A DNA stretch of 5,432 nt from an uncultured Eubacteriales bacterium (lineage in GTDB: Bacteria; Bacillota_A; Clostridia; Peptostreptococcales; Anaerovoracaceae). The notes under the pieces are model-generated. The model was given only the letters and a program-made list of their open reading frames with translations. It was not told the origin of the DNA and did no database searches. Within the stretch, counting starts at the first letter, position 1; each line of letters opens with the position of its first letter. Below, in pieces: positions 1 to 4,813 of this stretch. The position numbers were made by a program, and so were the translations under genes. The stretch lies in NCBI GenBank assembly GCA_902774195.1, contig CACYHM010000116.1:1-5432 (forward strand). The letters are read 5' to 3'.

Positions 1-1419
1 GAGGTTCCACAGCGGCTTGCTGAGGTCGACGTAGTAGATCTGCGGGTTCTCGAATCTGAGCATCTCGCCCCAGAGAGTATCGACCTGGGTCCTGCAGGTA
101 TCCCTGATCTCTTCGATGGCCGGTTCCCTGTACACGAGCTTTCCCCTGTCGAATATCTTCACCAGGAGTTCTTTTGCCTCGTAGTTCTCGAGCACCTTGC
201 GTTTCCATACTGCGTTCGGATCGAAGATCTCGTAAGGCTTTCCATCCGGGATCGGCTCATCATGGAGCATGATCACATCGGCAAGAGCCTTGCCGCTCTC
301 CTTGCTGAAGAATCTCACGACCTTCTTGAATCCCGGGTTGGTGATCTTCTCGATGTTCTCGGAGATCTTCATCTTCGGAACGAGATCATCGCCTTTGCCT
401 ATACCGGACAGCTTGTAGACGCCGCCGAACACAGGCTCGGATCTCGCCGTGATGAGCCTTTCGCCCACGCCGAACGAATCGATCTGCGCGCCTTCGAGGA
501 TGACGTCCCTTATGATGTATTCATCGAGCGAGTTGCTGATGACGATCTTGCAGTCCTGCAGCCCTTCGGCGTCGAGCACCTTGCGGCACTCTCTCGTCAG
601 GTAGGTTATGTCTCCGGAGTCTATGCGGATGCCCATCTTCTCAGGCTTCAGCTCCTTGAACACCTTTATGGCGTTCGGCAGTCCGGATTTGAGCACGTTG
701 TATGTATCGATCAGAAGCGTGGCGTTCTGAGGATAAAGCTCGGTGTATGTGCGGAATGCCTCGTACTCGCTGTCGAAGCTCTGTATCCAGCTGTGAGCCA
801 TCGTGCCGAGAGCCGGAACGAAGTGGTTCCTGTCGGCGATGGTGCACGCCGTGCCCGCGCAGCCTGCGATGTATGCCGCCCTTGCGCCGTATACCGCGGC
901 ATCGGCTCCCTGGGCTCTTCTTGTGCCGAATTCCATTACCGGTCTGCCCTGCGCCGCTCTGACGATACGGCTCGACTTTGTCGCGATCAGCGACTGATGG
1001 TTGAACTGCATAAGTATGAAAGTCTCTACGAACTGCGCCTGGATCAGCGGTCCCTTTACGATCATTACAGGCTCGTACGGGAATATAGGCCAGCCCTCAG
1101 GCACCGACCACACGTCGCATTCGAACCTGAAGTTCTTCAGGTAGTCCAGGAATTCCTCGGAGAATGAATTCTTGCTCCTCAGATATTCCAGATCCTCTTC
1201 TCTGAAGCTCAGCCTCTTCATGTAGGCTATGATCTGCTCGAGCCCGGCCATGATGGCAAATCCGCCGCCGTCCGGAACTCTTCTGAAGAACACGTCGAAG
1301 CACGCTTCGGCGTCCCTGTTGCACGAATTGAAGTAACCGTTGGCCATGGTGATCTCGTAAAAATCGGTCAGCATGGTCAGGTTGTAGTCGTTAAGCATCT
1401 GGTAATCTTTTCTGTCCAT
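1..1419 (-). CDS. pncB: Nicotinate phosphoribosyltransferase (C-terminus cut by window edge)
   Basis: The enzyme joins nicotinate to PRPP, with ATP hydrolysis, to make nicotinate mononucleotide, the entry step of the Preiss-Handler NAD salvage pathway in the cytoplasm. Seen: 473 codons read without a stop from ATG 1419 to the left edge. The N-terminal block has LTDFYEITMANGYF (residues 17-30). Next come EFGTRRAQG (163-171) and GTMAHSW (205-211), whose H209 sits where the family carries its phosphorylated histidine. LLIDTYN (235-241), IRIDSGD (264-270) and FGVGERL (316-322) form the phosphoribosyl-binding barrel. The visible end, YYVDLSKPLWNL, matches the usual tail of this roughly 480-490-residue clostridial type, so only about 10-20 residues should be missing. 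The start is supported by a GAGGT Shine-Dalgarno (complement of 1428-1432) eight bases upstream. It lies 19 bp after the small membrane-protein gene and is probably co-transcribed with it. Family assignment is firm. Confidence 0.95.
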   Translation of the reverse strand, partial: MDRKDYQMLNDYNLTMLTDFYEITMANGYFNSCNRDAEACFDVFFRRVPDGGGFAIMAGLEQIIAYMKRLSFREEDLEYLRSKNSFSEEFLDYLKNFRFECDVWSVPEGWPIFPYEPVMIVKGPLIQAQFVETFILMQFNHQSLIATKSSRIVRAAQGRPVMEFGTRRAQGADAAVYGARAAYIAGCAGTACTIADRNHFVPALGTMAHSWIQSFDSEYEAFRTYTELYPQNATLLIDTYNVLKSGLPNAIKVFKELKPEKMGIRIDSGDITYLTRECRKVLDAEGLQDCKIVISNSLDEYIIRDVILEGAQIDSFGVGERLITARSEPVFGGVYKLSGIGKGDDLVPKMKISENIEKITNPGFKKVVRFFSKESGKALADVIMLHDEPIPDGKPYEIFDPNAVWKRKVLENYEAKELLVKIFDRGKLVYREPAIEEIRDTCRTQVDTLWGEMLRFENPQIYYVDLSKPLWNL

Positions 1420-1438
1420 ATGTGTCTACCTCAACTGT

Positions 1439-1741
1439 TTACTCTGTGCCCTCGGCAGGAGCTTCTTCAGGAGCAGCTTCTTCGACCGGCGCTTCCTCGA
1501 CAGGTGCAGCCTCCTCAGCCGGCGGTTCTTCTGCAGGAGCTGCCTCCTCTGCAGGAGCCGGCTCTTCAGCAGGCGCCTCTTCCGTGGTCTCTTCGGTCAC
1601 GGTCTGGCTCCCGGCCATCTGTTTCGGATAGTCGAGAATGACCTGCATGCGCCAGTAGATGATGCCCGCTGCGATCGCCACGATGATGATGGCCAGCACG
1701 ACGTCGTTTATGTTATGAAAAAAGTTTTTTATAAGTCTCAT
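1439..1741 (-). CDS. Small single-pass membrane protein with Ala/Glu/Pro-rich tail, function unknown
   Basis: A 100-residue protein I cannot assign to a named family. Seen: a short basic N-terminus (MRLIKNFF), one hydrophobic segment at about residues 13-30 (VVLAIIIVAIAAGIIYW), a short linker with RMQVILDYPKQM, then a low-complexity tail from about residue 50 to the end made of A, E, P and V with EE pairs every five or six residues. The positive N-terminus suggests N-inside topology with the acidic, extended tail outside, probably in or across the cell wall (inference). ATG 1741 is chosen over an upstream in-frame start at 2035 because GGAG sits six bases before it and a good promoter lies at 1775-1803, inside the longer reading frame. 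The longer form would also overlap the divergent gene. It is first in an operon with pncB. The membrane segment plus linker looks like a conserved clostridial module, but that needs a profile search. Confidence 0.75.
   Translation of the reverse strand: MRLIKNFFHNINDVVLAIIIVAIAAGIIYWRMQVILDYPKQMAGSQTVTEETTEEAPAEEPAPAEEAAPAEEPPAEEAAPVEEAPVEEAAPEEAPAEGTE
1442..1582 (-). repeat. Degenerate Ala/Glu/Pro-coding repeat
   Basis: Residues 54-100 of the small membrane protein are encoded by imperfect tandem units of about 15-18 bp of the form GCx-CCT-Gxx-GAG-GAx, giving blocks such as APAEEP, APAEEA and APVEEA. Several units contain a GAGGAGG string that matches the anti-Shine-Dalgarno sequence, as a by-product of Glu-Glu-Ala coding. 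Such tracts tend to vary in copy number between strains; that is expectation, not seen here. Confidence 0.7.
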
Positions 1742-1774
1742 ATCCGTCTCCGCATCACATAAACATACAAAATA

Positions 1775-1803
1775 AGTATACCGACAGCGTCCGCCATTTG
1801 CAA
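1775..1803 (-). promoter_or_regulatory. Sigma-70-type promoter for the membrane protein-pncB unit
   Basis: On the minus strand a TTGCAA -35 box (1798-1803) is followed by a 17-bp spacer and a TATACT -10 box (1775-1780). Transcription would start near 1768, giving a leader of about 27 nt that carries the GGAG ribosome site of the ATG at 1741. Spacing is optimal and the hexamers match the consensus at 4/6 and 5/6. Confidence 0.7.
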
Positions 1804-1825
1804 TGAGCCTGCCGCCTGCTATACA
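1798..1825 (+). promoter_or_regulatory. Candidate second rightward promoter using the same TTGCAA box
   Basis: TTGCAA (1798-1803) is its own reverse complement. Read on the plus strand it is followed by a 16-bp spacer and TATACA (1820-1825), a plausible -10 box. It would start RNA near 1832, about 85 nt upstream of the pseudouridine synthase. It is weaker than the promoter at 1856-1884 and may be fortuitous. Confidence 0.4.
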
Positions 1826-1855
1826 AACATTAATATCCCCGGACTCTTCGCGATG

Positions 1856-1884
1856 TTGAGGATAAAGCCCTCCCGTGGTACAAT
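1856..1884 (+). promoter_or_regulatory. Sigma-70-type promoter for the pseudouridine synthase-lepB-smpB operon
   Basis: TTGAGG (1856-1861), a 17-bp spacer and TACAAT (1879-1884) form a well-spaced promoter. The predicted start near 1891 leaves a leader of about 26 nt before ATG 1917. Because the -10 box covers the alternative GTG at 1875, the promoter also rules out that longer reading of the first gene. Confidence 0.7.
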
Positions 1885-1896
1885 ATGTTGTTGTAC
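1878..1896. promoter_or_regulatory. Perfect inverted repeat over the -10 box and predicted start (possible operator)
   Basis: GTACAA (1878-1883) and TTGTAC (1891-1896) are perfect six-base arms separated by seven bases. The left arm overlaps the TACAAT -10 box and the right arm covers the predicted transcription start. The position suits a repressor site, but the arms are short and I recognise no regulator that binds this sequence. Confidence 0.35.
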
Positions 1897-1916
1897 GATT
1901 CACTGGGAGACAGAGC

Positions 1917-2963
1917 ATGCGAGAGATCATCATCACGGCAAATGACGCGGGCCGCAGGCTCGACAGATTTCTGAGAAAGTACCTTCCGGGCGCTTCTCTC
2001 GGCGAGGTGTATAAGATCATCCGCAAGGACGTCAAAGTAGACTCAAAGCGCAGGAGCGAATCCTACATGCTCAGCGAGGGAGAGACCCTTACGCTCTACC
2101 TTTCTGACAGCGCGCTTGCGTCTTTCGGAGCGCCGGATCCTTCAGGCTTCGGATCCGGTCAGGGGGTCAGACCCCCCGGCCGCAGACAGACCAGGCGAAG
2201 ATTCGGCATCGTATACGAGGACGGCAATGTGCTGATAGCAGACAAGCCGTATGGTCTTCTGACACACGGCGACTCCCGCGAGAAGAAGGATCACCTCGCC
2301 AATCAGGTGAAGGACTACCTGATCTCCGCAGGCGCGTATGACCCGCGAAGCGAGAAGGTCTTCTCACCTGCTCCCGCCAACAGGCTCGACAGAAACACCA
2401 CAGGCCTCGTGCTCTTCGGCAAGACGGCGGCGGCCATGAGGGGTCTCAACCGCATGATCAGAGAAGACGAAGTCAGTAAGTTCTACCTGACTCTGGCCTG
2501 CGGAGAGATAGCTGAAGAGCTGCATCTTACAGGCGGTCTGACGAAGGATGAAGCCGCAAACAAAGTCACGGTCACTGACCTTGGCTGCGCGGACAGGCCC
2601 CCTGACCTGAAGGAGATAGCGACAGTCGTCAGGCCTCTCGAGGTGTTCCGATTCGGAGACGGCCTCTGCGCCACGCTCTGCGAGGCAGAGCTCCTGACGG
2701 GAAGGACCCATCAGATAAGAGCGCATCTGGCCAGCGCCGGACACCCTCTGGCCGGCGACAGCAAGTATGCGGACCGGTCCTCGGGCGGGGTAAACAGATA
2801 TATGCGCGAACGCTTCGGGCTTACGACCCAGCTGCTGCACGCGGCAAGGCTGGAGTTCGCAGCGGACGCAGAAGATACGGAGGGACTTGGATATCTTGCG
2901 GGCAGATCGTTCGAGGCGGCTCTCCCAAAGAGATTCAGCGAGATACTGGGGAAATTGAAATGA
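1917..2963 (+). CDS. RluA-family pseudouridine synthase with N-terminal S4 domain
   Basis: It converts specific uridines to pseudouridine in RNA, in this family usually 23S rRNA; the target site here cannot be read from sequence. The protein is 348 residues, normal for the RluC/RluD type. An S4 RNA-binding domain covers about residues 1-62 (DAGRRLDRFLRKYLP, then the KDVKVDSKR turn). A Gly/Pro/Arg linker spans 68-95 and the catalytic domain 96-345. NRLDRNTTGLVLFGK carries the catalytic aspartate D158; the position before RLD is Asn rather than the commoner His. TGRTHQIRAHLASAGHPLAGDSKY (261-284) is the family's C-terminal motif. ATG 1917 is chosen because GGGAG lies seven bases upstream; a GTG at 1875 overlaps the promoter -10 box. 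The stop overlaps the lepB start as ATGA, implying translational coupling. The linker DNA contains two palindromes, listed separately. Confidence 0.93.
   Translation: MREIIITANDAGRRLDRFLRKYLPGASLGEVYKIIRKDVKVDSKRRSESYMLSEGETLTLYLSDSALASFGAPDPSGFGSGQGVRPPGRRQTRRRFGIVYEDGNVLIADKPYGLLTHGDSREKKDHLANQVKDYLISAGAYDPRSEKVFSPAPANRLDRNTTGLVLFGKTAAAMRGLNRMIREDEVSKFYLTLACGEIAEELHLTGGLTKDEAANKVTVTDLGCADRPPDLKEIATVVRPLEVFRFGDGLCATLCEAELLTGRTHQIRAHLASAGHPLAGDSKYADRSSGGVNRYMRERFGLTTQLLHAARLEFAADAEDTEGLGYLAGRSFEAALPKRFSEILGKLK
2133..2177 (+). repeat. Two adjacent palindromes in the linker-coding part of the pseudouridine synthase gene
   Basis: CCGGATCC (2133-2140) and GGATCCGG (2151-2158) form a perfect eight-base inverted repeat with a 10-nt loop. 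Four bases on, GGGGGTC (2162-2168) and GACCCCC (2170-2176) form a perfect seven-base repeat around a single A. Together they encode residues 73-87, the flexible spacer between the S4 and catalytic domains, so the reading frame is kept. The second palindrome has the GGGGTCAGACCCC form that I recall as a dispersed repeat in many bacterial genomes. Confidence 0.6.
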
Positions 2964-3622
2964 GATCAGACAGGTACAAAAAAAGCGAATATCAGACATC
3001 GATGAACATGGAGGACCGCCACGATTTCTGGGCAGGCAATCCTCAGGGCGAGCACACGGATGCGCCGACAAAGGCCCAGGCCGCGGGAGGCTTCTTCAAA
3101 AGCCTTATCATAGATATCATAATAGCTCTCATCCTGGCCGGCATAGTTCTCTACTTCGTAAGACCGACCATAGTAAAGCAGACCTCGATGGAGGACACCC
3201 TGCACGAGAACGACTACATGATCATGTACAGACAGGCATACCGCAAGCACGGTCCTGAACGCGGCGACATCATCATATTCGAGAGCGATCTTGTGAACGA
3301 AGAGACCGGCAAGGACAAGCTGCTTATCAAGAGGGTCATCGGTCTTCCGGGCGACGAGATAATGATAAAGGACAACCAGCTGTACATAAACGGCGAAGCC
3401 TACAAAGAGGACTATCTCAAGGACGGCTATACGCCGGCATTCGAGATACCGGCCGAGGGCGAGACCTTCACGGTCCCTGAGGATTCGTACTTCTGCATGG
3501 GAGACAACCGCGTCGGCAGCGTAGACTCAAGGCGTCACGAGGTCGGATGCCCGGCATTTGACAGTATCCGGGGCAAGGTCATACTGAGGCTGTATCCTTT
3601 CAGCAAGATAAAAACATTTTGA
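2960..3622 (+). CDS. lepB: Type I signal peptidase
   Basis: A membrane-bound serine protease that cuts signal peptides from exported proteins on the outer face of the cytoplasmic membrane. It is 220 residues. A hydrophilic cytoplasmic tail (1-45) is followed by one membrane segment (about 46-66). The catalytic domain has QTSMEDTL with nucleophile S76, LIKRVIGLPGD with general base K124, and the box E motif MGDNRVGSVDSR (180-191). The usual SMxPT motif reads SMEDT, with Asp at the proline position. A single N-terminal membrane segment and this size fit the Gram-positive (SipS-like) form. The chosen start overlaps the previous stop (ATGA) and has GGGGA seven bases upstream. In-frame ATGs at 3002 and 3008 would shorten only the cytoplasmic tail and have weaker ribosome sites. 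It sits between the pseudouridine synthase and smpB in one operon. Confidence 0.95.
   Translation: MRSDRYKKSEYQTSMNMEDRHDFWAGNPQGEHTDAPTKAQAAGGFFKSLIIDIIIALILAGIVLYFVRPTIVKQTSMEDTLHENDYMIMYRQAYRKHGPERGDIIIFESDLVNEETGKDKLLIKRVIGLPGDEIMIKDNQLYINGEAYKEDYLKDGYTPAFEIPAEGETFTVPEDSYFCMGDNRVGSVDSRRHEVGCPAFDSIRGKVILRLYPFSKIKTF
3558..3585 (+). promoter_or_regulatory. Candidate internal promoter for smpB at the 3' end of lepB
   Basis: A consensus TTGACA (3558-3563), a 16-bp spacer and CATACT (3580-3585) lie inside lepB, with a predicted start about 40 nt before the smpB ATG. It could give smpB independent transcription. The hexamer also encodes conserved signal peptidase residues (FDS), so chance is a real alternative. 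Confidence 0.3.
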
Positions 3623-3631
3623 CGGAGTTTC

Positions 3632-4108
3632 ATGGGCAAAAGATCACGGAAGACAGTAGCAAATAATAAAAAAGCGTTCCACGATTACACGATCGAGGAG
3701 CGTTTTGAAGCGGGCATAGTTCTGACCGGCACCGAGATCAAATCCGTCAGGAGGGGAAGCGTCAGCATCAAGGAGAGCTACTGCAAGGTCACAAGCAAGG
3801 GCGAGCTCGTCGTGACCGGAATGCACATCGCTCCCTACGAGCAGGGCAACCGCTACAACGTCGATCCTCTGAGGGTGCGAACTCTTCTGATGCACAGAAA
3901 AGAGATCATGAAGCTCTACGGGACCATAAAGACTCAGCAGGGTCTGACCCTGATACCGCTGTCCGTCTATCTCGACGAGAACGGCAGATGCAAGGTCGAG
4001 ATCGGGCTCGCGCGGGGCAAGAAGCTCTACGACAAGCGCGAGGCACAGGCAAAGCGCGATGCCGAGCGAAAGATGGACAAGGCCATCAAGGACTCCCGCC
4101 GGCGCTGA
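3632..4108 (+). CDS. smpB: SsrA-binding protein SmpB
   Basis: SmpB binds the tRNA-like part of tmRNA and brings it to stalled ribosomes for trans-translation, which releases the ribosome and tags the unfinished protein. At 158 residues it has the usual length. Seen: NNKKAFHDYTIEERFEAGI (about 11-29), GTEIKSVRRG (33-42), the tmRNA-contacting APYEQGNRYNVDP block (67-79), and QGLTLIPLSVYL (103-114). GLARGKKLYDKREAQAKRD (125-143) leads into the basic C-terminal tail AERKMDKAIKDSRRR, which is disordered until it folds into the empty mRNA channel. ATG 3632 follows lepB by nine bases with GGAG four bases upstream. It is the last gene before the terminator; no ssrA gene follows in the window, although the two are neighbours in many genomes. 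Confidence 0.97.
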   Translation: MGKRSRKTVANNKKAFHDYTIEERFEAGIVLTGTEIKSVRRGSVSIKESYCKVTSKGELVVTGMHIAPYEQGNRYNVDPLRVRTLLMHRKEIMKLYGTIKTQQGLTLIPLSVYLDENGRCKVEIGLARGKKLYDKREAQAKRDAERKMDKAIKDSRRR

Positions 4109-4128
4109 TATCCGGCTGAACGGTAATT

Positions 4129-4160
4129 CCGGAACGTCTCTGATGTTTCCGGTTTTTTCT
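4129..4160 (+). terminator. Intrinsic terminator of the pseudouridine synthase-lepB-smpB operon
   Basis: CCGGAA (4129-4134) pairs with TTCCGG (4147-4152), continued after one bulged T by CGTC/GATG (4135-4138 with 4142-4145, one G-U pair) and closed by a TCT loop. Six T residues (4153-4158) follow at once. It begins 20 bp after the smpB stop. Confidence 0.9.
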
Positions 4161-4163
4161 TGC

Positions 4164-4195
4164 AAAAAACAGCGCCGGAAACTGCCGGCGCCTGT
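4164..4195 (-). terminator. Intrinsic terminator of the leftward phosphoesterase unit
   Basis: On the minus strand, arms GCGCCGG/CCGGCGC (4185-4191 and 4172-4178) enclose a six-base loop. The stem extends past one bulged base by an ACA/TGT pairing (4193-4195 with 4169-4171) and is followed by six T residues (complement of 4164-4169, partly overlapping the stem). The stem begins at the phosphoesterase stop codon (4195-4197), and the T-tract lies five bases from that of the opposing terminator. Confidence 0.9.
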
Positions 4196-4813
4196 CAGAT
4201 CTCGCATATGTATGAACCGCTCGCGTTTATGAGGCGTGTCCCGGAAGGATGCAGTATCTCGCGCCTGAAATTCCCGTACTCCCTATGCACATGGCCGTAG
4301 CAGTGCACCGCCGGTCTGTGCCTTTCTATCAGTTCATTGAAGCATTCGAAGCCAGTGTGAGGCAGATCCTGCATGTCTCCGAAACCTTTGCACGGAGCGT
4401 GGGTCAGAAGTATGTCGATATCCCTTCTGCCGCTTATCCTTCCCGCGATGAGATCTTTCAGCGCCTCCGGCTATGCGGCGCCTCATCTCTTCCTCGCTGT
4501 ACATGCCGTCAGCGTTTTCCCTGTATCTCATGCAGCCTCCGAGTCCGAGTATCTTCAGCCCTTCGGCTTCAACGACCCTGCCGTCCGCATCGATGCAGCC
4601 TTCAGGAGGCTTCCTGCCGTAATCCCCGTCGTGGTTTCCTCTCACGTATACGAGAGGGACGTTCAGCATCGTCACGAGGAACTCCAGATAATCCGCATCA
4701 AGATCGCCTGCCGAGAGTATCAGGTCTGTGTCTGAAAGTCTCGCAGCGGTCTCTTCCGACCAGTCGTCCCAGAGCGCGCTTTCTTCAGTATCCGCAATCA
4801 TGAGAATCTTCAT
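4195..4813 (-). pseudogene. Metallophosphoesterase split by a +1 frameshift
   Basis: A calcineurin-like phosphoesterase of the roughly 200-residue clostridial type; substrate unknown. The first frame runs from ATG 4813 and holds the N-terminal metal-binding half: MKILMIADTE with D8, LSAGDLD with D37, and GNHD (59-62). It then continues through GLGGCMRY and MYSEEEMRRRI to codon 114 (4472-4474). The second half, with LLTHAP, GFGD and the metal ligands of GHVH, lies one base further on and stops at TGA 4195-4197. Dropping one base near 4471 gives a continuous protein of about 205 residues, RRRI-PEALKDLI, with every motif in order. As written, the first frame runs to 4334 and yields 159 residues with a nonsense tail lacking the C-terminal metal ligands. 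The cause may be true inactivation or a sequencing or assembly error; no known slippery site is visible. The start overlaps the upstream stop (ATGA), with GAGG five bases before it. Confidence 0.85.

Noticed and set aside
262..1167. 301-codon open frame on the plus strand
   Set aside because: Antisense shadow of pncB, whose minus-strand protein carries all the family motifs; no ribosome site or recognisable domain on the plus strand.
1422..1631. Ser/Ala/Gly-rich plus-strand open frames
   Set aside because: Mirror of the Ala/Glu/Pro repeat on the opposite strand; the composition is an artefact of the repeat.
1875..1916. GTG 1875 as the start of the pseudouridine synthase
   Set aside because: It overlaps the -10 region of the best promoter and lacks a ribosome site, whereas ATG 1917 has GGGAG at good spacing and matches the family N-terminus.
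2364..3071. 235-codon minus-strand open frame
   Set aside because: Shadow of the pseudouridine synthase and lepB; no motif and no start context.
3938..3952. CAGGGTC-T-GACCCTG palindrome in smpB, resembling the one in the pseudouridine synthase gene
   Set aside because: It encodes the conserved QQGLTL segment of SmpB, so the symmetry is best explained by codon choice. It is also a caution that seven-base palindromes arise by chance in this GC-rich DNA.
4109..4194. tmRNA (ssrA) gene downstream of smpB
   Set aside because: The interval is only 86 bp and is filled by two terminators; a tmRNA needs over 300 bases and a tRNA-Ala-like end.
3644..4207. 187-codon minus-strand open frame over smpB
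   Set aside because: Antisense to a clearly coding SmpB, and it spans both terminators.
4465..4475. Programmed +1 frameshifting in the phosphoesterase
   Set aside because: No slow or stop codon at the shift in the first frame, no slippery run and no obvious stimulatory Shine-Dalgarno at the right distance; mutation or sequence error is simpler.
4249..4803. 184-codon plus-strand open frame opposite the phosphoesterase
   Set aside because: Shadow of the minus-strand gene; it arises from the same bases as the metal-binding motifs and has no coding signal of its own.
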